This document shows positions 37,453 to 47,165 of a stretch of DNA of 64,000 bases, piece after piece. The notes beneath the pieces were generated by a model. It saw only the letters and a program-made list of their open reading frames with translations, ran no database searches and had not been told where the DNA came from. Each line of letters begins with the position of its first letter. The stretch's first letter is position 1. The translations under genes and the position numbers were made by a program. Source of the stretch: Streptococcus sp. DD13 (GTDB taxonomy: Bacteria; Bacillota; Bacilli; Lactobacillales; Streptococcaceae); the NCBI RefSeq assembly GCF_001578875.1, contig NZ_KQ969507.1:78421-142420 (forward strand), in the 5' to 3' direction.

Positions 37453-40400
37453 ATGTTTTTTAAACGATCGAATGGTGAATTCCGTGAGACGGACCGCAGC
37501 ACTCGGTATAAGTTGATCAAGTCTGGGAAGAACTGGTTGCGTGTAGCAGCTACCCGCTTGGGACTTCTTCGTGTCTTGAAAGGTTCTGTCGAAGAGCGCA
37601 TCTCAGCTGATTTGGTGGAAACCAATGAATTGGCTACAGAAAAGACAAGTCGTGGCCTGTTGAAAGGGCTTGTAGCGACAGGTGCAGTTGTCGGAGGGGC
37701 AACTGTGACAGCTGCAACAACCTATGCAGAAGAAACGACATCAGCTGTCCAAGCGTCTGAATTGGACGCAGATACAGCTGTGGTGAACCAAGATAGCCTT
37801 GTCCTTGGAACAGCTGCAACGACAGCTAGTGAGCAAGATACAGCTAGCTTGACTGCGGTAGTAAGCCCTGCATCAGAAGAAGCGGTTGCATCTGCAAGCC
37901 TATCTCTTTCAGAGTCTGTATCTGTCTCAGAGTCAGCGTCTGTATCTGAATCCGCATCTGCATCTACCTCACTTTCAGAGTCTGCATCTGCATCCACATC
38001 AGAAGCTGCGAGCACATCTGACGCGGAAGCGACTACAGCAAGTAGCACGACTGCAACGAGCACAGAAGCGCAAACAGTTCGCTCAGATGACGAGTCCAAA
38101 GAACTCTTGGATCAAAACACTTCAGAAGCAGAATTGCTCAATGGCATTGCCAAACGATATGCTGCTAAATTGAGTGACTCAAGTGCGAAGACAGGACTTG
38201 TATCAGCGATTTCGAATCTTCAAGAGCAAATCACAACCTCTAACAACCTGATCGCTGCGGGCTCCACTAGCTTGGTCTATGATGCCCAACGTGAAAAACT
38301 AGGAACTGCAGTTGATAGCTTGATGGCTAGCTTGACAGCAGCTGGCTTTACTGGAAATGCGACTGCAGCAGACGGGACTTCAGCGATTGCAGCACAGTTG
38401 GATGCAATCTCAACGAGCACAAGTACAGCTGCTGGGATCACGACAGATCCTGTGATCACCGATGCCAATGGAGCAACCATTTCAGACACCTCGTTGAATT
38501 CGACTGAATATGCCGTTGATCCGGATACAAGTCGTTACACTTTTGGTATCTGGGACTTTACGAAAAATGATACTTCCTTTGGTTACTATGCAACCCTCTC
38601 TGTAGACCGGTCTGCTATCACAGGGACAGCATTGGCAAACCCAACGGTTTATCTCCGTATTGTGAACAAATCAACAGGTGCAGAGGTTTACTCAACAAGT
38701 ATTGCAGCGGGTGACTCTCAATTAACTTTACCAAGCTACATCACTGGAAATAACTCGGATGTATCCAACACCTTGTCATACACAGCAGCATCAGGAAGTA
38801 CTACCCCAGGCGTTGTGACATTTACTCTTGTAAACTCACAAGCTGAATATGAAACCTTGCAAATTCGTGATGTGACCTTCCCAGGAAACGTGGGTGAGGC
38901 GAAACCAAATATTCAGACTTCTGTCCCATCTCGTTTGGTCAACCAAAATACCTACTACAAAGAAGTGAACTCTAGCTACACCAGTGGTACTTATACACCG
39001 ACTGGTAGCGAAACAACCTTGGCGACCTATACCCAGACTGGTATTGAAGGACAAAAGTATACCGCTTCTGACTCTCGTGGGATCCCTGGTTATGTTCGTG
39101 TGACGGCTACTACAGATAGCACCCAAGTAACTGATGGAACGCTTGGAGCTGTTGGTCAAACCTTGGTCGAACTCCAAGGGGGAGCCAACCACTACTACAT
39201 CAAACGGATCGTCGAAGTGGTGGATACAAATGGATCCACCCAAACGAAGTTCTACGCCTTGGATCCATCAGAGGTAGCCAACTTTACCACTGCAGATATC
39301 GGTACAACAGATGTCTCCAAGTACACCCTCATCTACACGTCGCCAGTTATGAAGGCGGGAGCAACCTATGTCCCAACCTCAACAGAAACTGTTCGGACCT
39401 ATAGTAAAAACGGCGACTTCTACATCGAAGTTACTCCATGGATTCAGTCAAATGGTATCGGAAACAATGCCATCACTGGTTGGTTCTACACAAATGTGAA
39501 AGATACCTTCATTAATCAAACCACAACAAATGGTGTAACCACTCAGACCCAAGTGACCCTTAACCGTCCGTTTACAGGTGCACCAGATGCATCGCTCTCA
39601 CCAGCAGGTAAAGGGAACAACGGGGAAAACCTAATTGCTGGACGTAATGCATCTCTTATCGCAGAAGATAAAAGTTATGTCAATGATGATCCAGCTCAAG
39701 GAACGGTTTATCATAACTTGACAGGCTATGGTTCTTTCGTTAACCAATTCTCAATCCCGTCAAATATCAAGCCATCTGTGGATGTGACCTACTACTACCG
39801 GAAGATGACGGATTCTGAGTCCACTTCTCAGTCGACGTCCTTTTCACAATCGACCTCAACGTCTGTGTCAACATCCCAATCAACCTCGGCAAGCGTTTCT
39901 CAATCGACGTCGCAATCTGTGAGTGCATCCGTATCTGAGAGCCAGTCTGAGTCTGCGTCTGTGTCCGAATCCGTTTCTGAAAGTGTATCTGAGTCTGTAT
40001 CAACATCCCAATCAACCTCAGCAAGCGAATCAGCATCCGTATCTGAGAGCCAATCAGAGTCAGCATCCGTATCTGTAAGCCAATCAGAATCTGCTTCAAC
40101 CTCTGTAAGTCAATCAGAGTCCGCTTCAGTATCTGTGAGCCAGTCTGAGTCTGCTTCCGTATCTGTAAGCCAGTCTGAGTCAGCATCAGTATCTGTAAGC
40201 CAGTCTGAGTCTGCTTCAACATCTGTAAGTCAATCAGAGTCCGCTTCAACATCAGTGAGCCAATCAGAGTCTGCTTCAGTATCTGTGAGCCAGTCTGAGT
40301 CTGCTTCAGTATCCGAATCCGTTTCTGCAAGTGTATCTGAGTCTGTGTCAACATCACAATCGACCTCAGCAAGCGAATCGGCATCTGTATCTGAGTCTGT

Positions 40401-42069
40401 GTCAACATCACAATCAATCTCAGCAAGCGAATCGGCATCTGTATCTGAATCTGTATCTGAATCAGTATCAGCATCAGAGTCAGTAAGTGCCTCAGAATCG
40501 GCATCCGTATCTGAATCTGTATCAGCATCAGAATCAGTAAGTGCATCAGAATCAGCATCCGTATCTGAATCTGTATCTGCCTCAGAATCTGTATCTGCCT
40601 CAGAATCAGCATCCGTATCTGAATCCGTATCAGCATCAGAATCAGTAAGTGCTTCTGAGTCTGCGTCTGTCTCTGAATCCGTATCAGCATCAGAATCAGT
40701 AAGTGCATCAGAATCTGCGTCTGTCTCTGAATCCGTATCAGCATCAGAATCAGTATCTGCATCCGAATCTGTATCTGCATCTGAATCTGTATCTGCGTCA
40801 GAATCTGCGTCTGCATCAGAATCAGTATCTGCGTCAGAATCAGTAAGTGCCTCAGAATCCGCGTCTGTATCTGCGTCAGAATCAGTAAGTGCTTCTGAGT
40901 CAGCGTCTGTATCTGAATCTGTATCAGCATCAGAATCAGTAAGTGCTTCAGAATCAGCATCTGTATCTGAATCCGTATCTGCTTCAGAATCAGTATCTGC
41001 CTCAGAATCAGCATCTGTATCTGAATCAGTATCAGCATCAGAGTCAGTAAGTGCTTCAGAATCAGCATCTGCGTCTGAATCCGTATCAGCATCAGAGTCA
41101 GTAAGTGCTTCAGAATCAGCATCTGCGTCTGAATCCGTATCAGCATCAGAGTCAGTAAGTGCCTCAGAATCAGCATCTGCGTCTGAATCAGTATCTGCCT
41201 CAGAGTCAGTAAGTGCCTCAGAATCAGCATCTGCGTCTGAATCCGTATCAGCCTCAGAATCAGTATCAGCCTCAGAATCAGCATCTGTATCAGCGTCAGA
41301 ATCAGTAAGTGCTTCTGAGTCAGCGTCTGTATCTGAATCGGTATCAGCCTCAGAATCTGTATCTGCCTCAGAATCAGCATCCGTCTCTGAATCCGTATCA
41401 GCGTCAGAATCAGTAAGTGCTTCTGAGTCTGCGTCTGTCTCTGAATCCGTATCAGCCTCAGAATCAGTAAGTGCTTCAGAATCAGCATCCGTATCTGAAT
41501 CCGTATCAGCATCAGAATCAGTATCAGCATCAGAATCAGCATCCGTATCTGAATCTGTATCTGCGTCAGAATCAGTAAGTGCTTCTGAGTCAGCGTCAGT
41601 ATCAGAATCTGTATCTGCAAGCGTATCTGAGTCAGTCTCAACCTCACAATCAACCTCAGCAAGTGAGTCTGCAAGCGTGTCAGAGTCTGTGTCGACCTCA
41701 CAATCAATCTCAGCAAGCGAATCCGCATCTGTATCTGAGTCTGTGTCAACCTCACAATCAATCTCAGCAAGCGAATCCGCATCTGTATCTGAGTCTGTGT
41801 CAACGTCACAATCAACCTCAGCAAGCGAATCCGCATCTGTATCAGAGTCTGTATCGATCTCACAATCACTCTCTAACAGCCTGACAGAATCTACTTCAAT
41901 GTCTACTTCAGAATCAACTTCAGGAAGTGGATCAGAAGCGCATAGCCAATCCTTGGCCTTGCCAGAAACAGGTGAAACCTCATCTGTTGGCTTGACAGCC
42001 TTAGGAGCTTTGGCGCTTATCGGTGGAGCAGCTGCCCTTGGCAAGAAAAAACGCTCTGAAGAAGAATAA
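37453..42069 (+). CDS. serine-rich-repeat glycoprotein adhesin (Fap1/GspB type)
   Basis: A cell-wall-anchored, heavily glycosylated adhesin exported by the accessory Sec system. The 1538-residue protein has a long accessory-Sec signal peptide with a KSGKNWLR motif (about 26-33) and a glycine-rich hydrophobic core (about 68-95), a short first serine-rich region (about 146-186), a non-repeat region (about 215-785) beginning with a helical part ([14 protein letters not shown]) and continuing with a beta-rich part, then the long second serine-rich region (about 786-1494) and an LPETG sorting signal at 1503-1507 with a membrane helix and KKKR tail. The helical-plus-beta layout resembles Fap1 NR-alpha/NR-beta. 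It is shorter than Fap1 (about 2500 residues). Dedicated machinery follows directly. Confidence 0.93.
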   Translation: MFFKRSNGEFRETDRSTRYKLIKSGKNWLRVAATRLGLLRVLKGSVEERISADLVETNELATEKTSRGLLKGLVATGAVVGGATVTAATTYAEETTSAVQASELDADTAVVNQDSLVLGTAATTASEQDTASLTAVVSPASEEAVASASLSLSESVSVSESASVSESASASTSLSESASASTSEAASTSDAEATTASSTTATSTEAQTVRSDDESKELLDQNTSEAELLNGIAKRYAAKLSDSSAKTGLVSAISNLQEQITTSNNLIAAGSTSLVYDAQREKLGTAVDSLMASLTAAGFTGNATAADGTSAIAAQLDAISTSTSTAAGITTDPVITDANGATISDTSLNSTEYAVDPDTSRYTFGIWDFTKNDTSFGYYATLSVDRSAITGTALANPTVYLRIVNKSTGAEVYSTSIAAGDSQLTLPSYITGNNSDVSNTLSYTAASGSTTPGVVTFTLVNSQAEYETLQIRDVTFPGNVGEAKPNIQTSVPSRLVNQNTYYKEVNSSYTSGTYTPTGSETTLATYTQTGIEGQKYTASDSRGIPGYVRVTATTDSTQVTDGTLGAVGQTLVELQGGANHYYIKRIVEVVDTNGSTQTKFYALDPSEVANFTTADIGTTDVSKYTLIYTSPVMKAGATYVPTSTETVRTYSKNGDFYIEVTPWIQSNGIGNNAITGWFYTNVKDTFINQTTTNGVTTQTQVTLNRPFTGAPDASLSPAGKGNNGENLIAGRNASLIAEDKSYVNDDPAQGTVYHNLTGYGSFVNQFSIPSNIKPSVDVTYYYRKMTDSESTSQSTSFSQSTSTSVSTSQSTSASVSQSTSQSVSASVSESQSESASVSESVSESVSESVSTSQSTSASESASVSESQSESASVSVSQSESASTSVSQSESASVSVSQSESASVSVSQSESASVSVSQSESASTSVSQSESASTSVSQSESASVSVSQSESASVSESVSASVSESVSTSQSTSASESASVSESVSTSQSISASESASVSESVSESVSASESVSASESASVSESVSASESVSASESASVSESVSASESVSASESASVSESVSASESVSASESASVSESVSASESVSASESASVSESVSASESVSASESVSASESVSASESASASESVSASESVSASESASVSASESVSASESASVSESVSASESVSASESASVSESVSASESVSASESASVSESVSASESVSASESASASESVSASESVSASESASASESVSASESVSASESASASESVSASESVSASESASASESVSASESVSASESASVSASESVSASESASVSESVSASESVSASESASVSESVSASESVSASESASVSESVSASESVSASESASVSESVSASESVSASESASVSESVSASESVSASESASVSESVSASVSESVSTSQSTSASESASVSESVSTSQSISASESASVSESVSTSQSISASESASVSESVSTSQSTSASESASVSESVSISQSLSNSLTESTSMSTSESTSGSGSEAHSQSLALPETGETSSVGLTALGALALIGGAAALGKKKRSEEE
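39811..41935 (+). repeat. serine-rich repeat region 2, 54-bp units
   Basis: About 708 codons of almost exclusively Ser-Ala/Val/Glu/Thr/Gln. The first third is irregular ([10 protein letters not shown] type), the middle has an 18-residue period ([18 protein letters not shown]) repeated many times, and the end returns to [18 protein letters not shown] units. Serine codons vary (TCA, TCT, AGT, AGC, TCC, TCG), showing that the units are not recent copies everywhere; parts of the middle are nearly identical. These are the glycosylation sites. Confidence 0.95.
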
Positions 42070-42167
42070 GAGAAGCTTTCTCGAAGCTTCTTCATCGACA
42101 GAATGGAATAGCTCGCTATCCTTTCTGTTTCCTCCTACTTAGAAAGATGATTTTCCAAATGGGAGTT

Positions 42168-42202
42168 TACCCTAGGGCTGGGATCAGTCCTAGGGTATTT
42201 TT
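42168..42202 (+). terminator. terminator between srr and secY2
   Basis: TACCCTAGG (42168-42176) pairs perfectly with CCTAGGGTA (42189-42197), followed by TTTTT. An additional hairpin (AGAAGCTT/AAGCTTCT, 42071-42091) lies right after the srr stop. The adhesin and its export genes are therefore separately transcribed, at least in part. Confidence 0.85.
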
Positions 42203-42333
42203 GTGGAGAAATGGCGTAAACTAGGAAGAGGAACTTCTGTAATAAATAGGCTAAATATGGTAAAATAGAATAGATTATGGGTTCTTTTCAAGGAGGCCCA
42301 AAGGAGTACCTACAAGGAGAATCAGGTAGCAAA

Positions 42334-43551
42334 ATGAGGTTTCAATCGCAAATTAGTCGGCGCTTTTTTTGGACAATTCTGTTTGTCTTTTTGTATGTCT
42401 TAGGGAGTAAGATTGCTCTACCTTTTGTGGATCTCGGCAAGGCTTTGAACTTTGGTGGAAATACAACGACGGCTTTACAACTGACCAGCTCGGTCATGGG
42501 GGGAAACTTACGGGGGATGTCGATTTTTTCTATCGGTTTATCCCCGTGGATGTCTTCGATGATTCTCTGGCGGATGTTTTCAGTGTCTAAGTATTTCAAT
42601 CTGGACAAGGTGGCGAATGCTATCGTAGAGCGCCGAAAGATGTATCTGACCTTCCTCCTGTCTGTCGTCCAGTCTCTGGCCATCGCCCTTTATCTGCCTA
42701 TGAAAGAGACGGGCTTGCCTAGCATGGCCGTCGTTCTCCTGCATACCCTGATCTTGATTGCAGGGTCTTATTTCTTGATCTGGCTCGCGGACTTGAATGC
42801 CACGCAGGGATTTGGGGGTCCTGTCGTCATCATGATGACAGGGATGGTCCTCTATCTACCACAAGATATCATGGACGCGCTAGAGGTTGCAGGACTTTCG
42901 ACGTATGGTTTGGCCTTATTGGGATTAGGAGCCTTGCTCTTTATCTATTTGGCGGTCATCGTCGAGTATGCCAAGTACCGGATCCCTATCAATAAAATCG
43001 GCATCCACAACCGTCTAGAATCCTACTCTTATCTGGATATCAAGCTCAATCCGGCTGGTGGGATGCCCATCATGTATGCCATGAACCTGGTAGCTGTCCC
43101 CCAATACCTGCTGCTCTTGGTCCTCGCCATCGATCCTCAGGCGAGCTGGGCACGGAGTGCGACGCAGGGCTTAAATATGGGGGAGGTGCCCTGGTTTATC
43201 CTCTACTGTGTGGTGATTGTGCTCTTGGCTTTTGCTTTTGCCTTTATTAATGTCAATCCTTCTGACATCTCAGAAAAGATGATCAAAAATTCAGAGTATA
43301 TCAGTCGGGTCTATCCTGGACGGGAGACGCGTCTTTATATCCAGGAACGCTTATGGTGCTTTGCTTTGGTCGGAGCAATCTATCTTTTGCTCTTTGCGGC
43401 GCTTCCTTTGGTCCTTCTTTTTTGGGATCAAAACTTGCTACGATTGAGTATGCTTCCGGGCTTATTCATGATCTTTAATGGCATGATTTATACGATTCGT
43501 GAGGAAATCAAAGCGATGCGGGTGAACCGTCAGTATACGAAACTATTTTAG
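42334..43551 (+). CDS. secY2: accessory Sec channel SecY2
   Basis: Channel subunit of the accessory Sec system that exports only the glycosylated adhesin. The 405-residue protein has ten predicted membrane helices in the SecY arrangement, with N-terminal MRFQSQISRRFFWTILF and the periplasmic-plug-side region. It is shorter than the housekeeping SecY, as all SecY2 proteins are. ATG at 42334 is chosen from conservation; the AAGGAG upstream is a bit far (14 bases), and a GGAGG-preceded upstream extension to 42277 is possible but not family-like. The gene begins the secY2-asp1-asp2-asp3-secA2-gtfA-gtfB-asp4-asp5 operon. Confidence 0.93.
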   Translation: MRFQSQISRRFFWTILFVFLYVLGSKIALPFVDLGKALNFGGNTTTALQLTSSVMGGNLRGMSIFSIGLSPWMSSMILWRMFSVSKYFNLDKVANAIVERRKMYLTFLLSVVQSLAIALYLPMKETGLPSMAVVLLHTLILIAGSYFLIWLADLNATQGFGGPVVIMMTGMVLYLPQDIMDALEVAGLSTYGLALLGLGALLFIYLAVIVEYAKYRIPINKIGIHNRLESYSYLDIKLNPAGGMPIMYAMNLVAVPQYLLLLVLAIDPQASWARSATQGLNMGEVPWFILYCVVIVLLAFAFAFINVNPSDISEKMIKNSEYISRVYPGRETRLYIQERLWCFALVGAIYLLLFAALPLVLLFWDQNLLRLSMLPGLFMIFNGMIYTIREEIKAMRVNRQYTKLF

Positions 43552-43558
43552 GAGTGTT

Positions 43559-45136
43559 ATGTATTATTTTATCCCAGCTTGGTATGGGGCAGAGCGGACT
43601 TGGCAGGTCGATAGTCCACTCTGGTACCGGATGCGGCAGACTGTTGAGTTTGATGAAAGCATTCACCAGCTACGTATTTTTCAGTCGACAGGGAAAGAGC
43701 ACGCCCTGATCATTCCCCATTATTTCCCACAATTACGGTATTTTCTACATCGGCAGGACTTGCTAGAGACGGAGTGTTTATCGATCTTTGATCAGATTCA
43801 AGGGGTCCATCAAGAGGACTTGCCCTTACCCTTGCAACTAGATGATTTTTCTTGGGGGTCTTTTGTGACCTTTTTGTACAGTCCGTTTCATATCATGGTC
43901 ATGAAGGCTGGCCAGCAGGTGGGGGTCATTGACCTAGGGCCAGATGGCAATATCCTGACGGTGACTTATCAAAAAGACGGAGTCATCCGATCGGTCCAAT
44001 ACCTGGATGACCGAGGGTTTATCTCGAGTATCGTCTATTATCAGGAGGGTCAGCCACATTTCCAAGACTATCTCCATACCAATGGAGAGTGGGTCCTGAG
44101 GGAGCGAAGAGACGAGGGACACCGGTCCGTTTATGTAAATCCAGTTTTTGCGTCAGACTTTCAAAAGACTCACTACCCGACTATGGGAGATTTGATCAAC
44201 GAAAAGATGGCGCAGCTCTTGCAGGAGGCTTGTCAAGAGGGAGATCGTCTGGTGGTAGCGGCACATGCGGCGAACGAGCCTTTCTTGCACCCGCAGCTAG
44301 AGGGAACCAAAAAGATCCTTTCTTTTCATGTCGGACGGGACTTTGTGGAGCAGGAGGATCCTGCGTTTGAACGGTCCTGTCAGCTTGTGGATGTGATCTT
44401 GACAGATCAGCTGAAAGGAAAGGAAGGCTTGCAGGCGCGCTTTCCGCTAGTAGCAGATAAGGTCCATCATATCGCGTCTTATGATACCCGATTACGCTTG
44501 GGGAACAGTCAGCAGCACAAGGAGTCCAAGGTCTTTGTCTATCAAAGGGCAGATCAGGTGCCAGCGGATGAAGAGTTAGTGGCTCTCTTGAAGGAAGTAG
44601 CAGCCAATCCTTTGGTCGAGCTGGTCTTTGCCTTTTACAATGCTGATCAGGGGCGCTTGTCCGACCTGGAAGCACGTTTGGTGCATCTAGCAGAGAGTCA
44701 GTTTGATCCAGGAAGTCTGCAAGCGGGGATGTCACCGGATCCTTCGGCGTTTGGGGAAAATGAGCTCCCGGATGAGGATTTGGAAGGAGAGGTTGGGTAT
44801 CGCTTTTCTGTGAAAAATTTCTTGAGTGAAGTGGAGATTATCCAGGAGTTGGACGAGACACGGCTCATTGTTGATTTGGGGGTCGAACCGGATCTTTATA
44901 CCCAGATAGCAGGGATCTCGGCTGGAATTCCTCAGATCAATCAAGTGGCCTCCGAGTATGTGGATCATCTGAAAAATGGATATGTGATTGAGGAATTGGA
45001 TGAGCTTTGTGTGGCTTTTGGTCACTATCTGTCGAAGTTGAAACCTTGGAATGAAGCTCTCATCTATGCTGTTCAGAAAATCCGGGAGAATACCGGACAA
45101 AGGGTCATCGAAAAATGGGAAGGCTGGTTAGCGTAA
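43559..45136 (+). CDS. asp1: accessory Sec protein Asp1
   Basis: Asp1 (Gap1 in the Fap1 system), a cytoplasmic protein that forms a complex with Asp2 and Asp3 and is needed for adhesin glycosylation and export. It has a glycosyltransferase-like (GT-B) fold without known activity. The 525-residue protein begins MYYFIPAWYG, typical of the family. ATG at 43559 lies 7 bases after secY2 with TTAGGAGTG upstream, and the stop is directly joined to the asp2 start. Confidence 0.92.
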   Translation: MYYFIPAWYGAERTWQVDSPLWYRMRQTVEFDESIHQLRIFQSTGKEHALIIPHYFPQLRYFLHRQDLLETECLSIFDQIQGVHQEDLPLPLQLDDFSWGSFVTFLYSPFHIMVMKAGQQVGVIDLGPDGNILTVTYQKDGVIRSVQYLDDRGFISSIVYYQEGQPHFQDYLHTNGEWVLRERRDEGHRSVYVNPVFASDFQKTHYPTMGDLINEKMAQLLQEACQEGDRLVVAAHAANEPFLHPQLEGTKKILSFHVGRDFVEQEDPAFERSCQLVDVILTDQLKGKEGLQARFPLVADKVHHIASYDTRLRLGNSQQHKESKVFVYQRADQVPADEELVALLKEVAANPLVELVFAFYNADQGRLSDLEARLVHLAESQFDPGSLQAGMSPDPSAFGENELPDEDLEGEVGYRFSVKNFLSEVEIIQELDETRLIVDLGVEPDLYTQIAGISAGIPQINQVASEYVDHLKNGYVIEELDELCVAFGHYLSKLKPWNEALIYAVQKIRENTGQRVIEKWEGWLA

Positions 45137-46672
45137 ATGGCTGTGGGAAAGAAGAAATACCTGTTGCAGATAGGGAGCGTCAACTGGTCAGAATCTGTTC
45201 CGCTCTCTGAAGAAATGGAGTGGATCTACCTCCGACCTGGAGTGAAGATGGACGTAGCAGCCTTTTTGGAAGATCACCAGATCAAGCAACTTTCGGCAGT
45301 TCTCTTAGAGCATGTGGAGGATATTCTGGATTTGAGCGAATGGTTGGAAGCGGTGGATCCCTATACGGTGTTTTACCCCGTAGGAGAAGAGATACGCTCA
45401 GACGAGGTAGCCCGGCTCGTAGCGCTCAAGCAAGCTCGTGCCTGGGATATGAGTGATCCAGCGGATTTTGTCAGCCAGCTAGGGCGCTTTGTCTACTCGG
45501 CTCAGTATGGCGACCGGTTTCCTGTCTCCCATATCCAGGTGCGACAGGGCTTTAAGGGAAGTCAGACCTTGGAAGGGAGTCAGTCCTTTGTACTGGAGGG
45601 GGCCTACGGAGAGGACTATACCCCGCTTTTGCAGTGGAAGTACAACTATGTATATGGGGGAGATCTCCCAGTAGACATTTGGTTGGAGTATGAAAAGGAT
45701 GCGTCGGTCTCCGTCCGGCTCACTGTCCAATATCTGTCCTATGGGGCCATCGGGTCGCTCAGTAAGGAAGAGACTTTTAGCGAACTTGATATGGAAAAGC
45801 CAATCGTGATTGCGGAGAAAACGCCTTATTATCTCGGTTTTTCTCTCGAAGTCAAGGGACAGGGGCAACTACGTCTTGGCAATCTCCATAAGCGCTATTC
45901 CCACGGTCCATTTGGTCAGTTGCTGGTCGGGGGAGATATCTTGCGGGACCAGAAACGGCAAGAATTGATTGTTTATTTCCATCCGGGGGATTTGAAGCCA
46001 CCCTTGAATATCTATTTCTCCGGTTTTCGGCCAGCCGAAGGCTTTGAGGGCTACTGGATGATGCGTTCTTTAGGAGCTCCTTTTATCCTTTTTGGCGATC
46101 CTCGTTTGGAAGGCGGGTCCTTCTATATGGGGACAGAGGAGTTAGAGGGGCAAGTAGTGGCTTTTATCCAGCAGAAGTTGGATGAACTAGGCTTTGGCTC
46201 CAAAGATGTCGTTTTATCAGGACTTTCTATGGGGACCTACGGGGCTCTCTACTATGGGGTGGATTTCTCCCCGCATGCCATCGTGATCGGCAAGCCCTTG
46301 GTCAATATCGGAGATATCGCAGCCAATCTCAAGTTTAAGCGGCCCAATGAATTTCAAACCTCTCTGGATATGCTCTATCTCTTAACGGGAGAGGTCTCAG
46401 AGGAGGGGGTTACTCAGCTCAATGCGCGTTTTTGGGATAAGTTTGAGCGGGCGAATTTCCAGGACACGCTTCTTGCCCTAGCTTACATGCAGGATGATGA
46501 CTATGACCAGCAAGCTTATCCACAAATATTGCAAGAACTCTATAATCAGCCAGTTCGCATCATCAGCAAGAGTCGTCCGGGACGACACAATGATGCTAGC
46601 TCGGTGATTACCGACTGGTTTTTCACCCAGTATAAGGAAATCATGGAAAGGGACTTTGGTAGATCAGGATGA
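45137..46672 (+). CDS. asp2: accessory Sec protein Asp2, GlcNAc O-acetyltransferase type
   Basis: Asp2 (Gap2) is a bifunctional protein needed for export and, in S. gordonii, an O-acetyltransferase acting on GlcNAc of the adhesin. The 511-residue protein has an alpha/beta-hydrolase core with the nucleophile motif LSGLSMGTYGA (serine near 364) and a late histidine in PGRHNDASSV (near 483), so the catalytic apparatus appears intact. Start at 45137 immediately follows the asp1 stop, and the end overlaps asp3 by 4 bases (ATGA), showing tight coupling within the operon. Confidence 0.93.
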   Translation: MAVGKKKYLLQIGSVNWSESVPLSEEMEWIYLRPGVKMDVAAFLEDHQIKQLSAVLLEHVEDILDLSEWLEAVDPYTVFYPVGEEIRSDEVARLVALKQARAWDMSDPADFVSQLGRFVYSAQYGDRFPVSHIQVRQGFKGSQTLEGSQSFVLEGAYGEDYTPLLQWKYNYVYGGDLPVDIWLEYEKDASVSVRLTVQYLSYGAIGSLSKEETFSELDMEKPIVIAEKTPYYLGFSLEVKGQGQLRLGNLHKRYSHGPFGQLLVGGDILRDQKRQELIVYFHPGDLKPPLNIYFSGFRPAEGFEGYWMMRSLGAPFILFGDPRLEGGSFYMGTEELEGQVVAFIQQKLDELGFGSKDVVLSGLSMGTYGALYYGVDFSPHAIVIGKPLVNIGDIAANLKFKRPNEFQTSLDMLYLLTGEVSEEGVTQLNARFWDKFERANFQDTLLALAYMQDDDYDQQAYPQILQELYNQPVRIISKSRPGRHNDASSVITDWFFTQYKEIMERDFGRSG

Positions 46673-47133
46673 TGAAGATCAAACCAGAACGGATGAAAAA
46701 AATTTATTGGGGCGAGATTACAGCAACGACCTACCAGCAAGGATCTACCATCCAGCAGTTGGACAAGGGACGGGTTCTCTTTAAGAATCGACTCATGCCT
46801 TCTGCCCAAGTCATCCAGTCTTGGTCTTCTCAGTCTGTCTTTGGGCATACCCGCAGACCACCTGAGCTCCCCTTGTTAAAAAGAGGGCAGACCTATCAGT
46901 TGGAGCTGATGATGACGTCTACACCAGCCCACACGGTCTTAGTGGAAGTGGTCTTTTTGGACCGGTTTGGACAAACAGTCGATCGAACGACCAGTGACAA
47001 GGGGCAAGTGCTCTTCACCTACCCTCGAGAGGCCTACTCTTACGAAGTGCATTTGCTGAGTGCAGGCTTACAGGAGCTTGAGTTTTATTACATGACTCTT
47101 GCTCCTTATGAGGGAGAGATGGACGAAGATTAG
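46669..47133 (+). CDS. asp3: accessory Sec protein Asp3
   Basis: Asp3 (Gap3), a 154-residue carbohydrate-binding-module-like protein that bridges Asp1 and Asp2 and interacts with SecA2. The protein is beta-rich, with [28 protein letters not shown] segments and a conserved YKLEL-like core (YQLELMMTS). Start overlaps the asp2 stop; two adjacent ATGs (46669, 46672) are possible. It is followed by secA2 after 32 bases. No catalytic motif is expected. Confidence 0.9.
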   Translation: MMKIKPERMKKIYWGEITATTYQQGSTIQQLDKGRVLFKNRLMPSAQVIQSWSSQSVFGHTRRPPELPLLKRGQTYQLELMMTSTPAHTVLVEVVFLDRFGQTVDRTTSDKGQVLFTYPREAYSYEVHLLSAGLQELEFYYMTLAPYEGEMDED

Positions 47134-47165
47134 GAAATACGACAGAAAGATTTGAAGGAAAACGT

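Noticed and set aside
39811..41935. Possible CRISPR-like array because of regular repeats
   Set aside because: The 54-base units are contiguous coding repeats of the adhesin without spacers.
39767..42095. Two very long antisense open frames (621 and 700 codons) opposite the serine-rich repeats
   Set aside because: They arise because the repeats avoid stop codons in all frames; their products are monotonous (Asp-Ser-Glu-Ala or Leu-Ile-Gln-Arg) and have no start signals.
44196..44735. Antisense open frame of 179 codons opposite asp1
   Set aside because: asp1 is clearly coding on the other strand, and the frame has no ribosome site.
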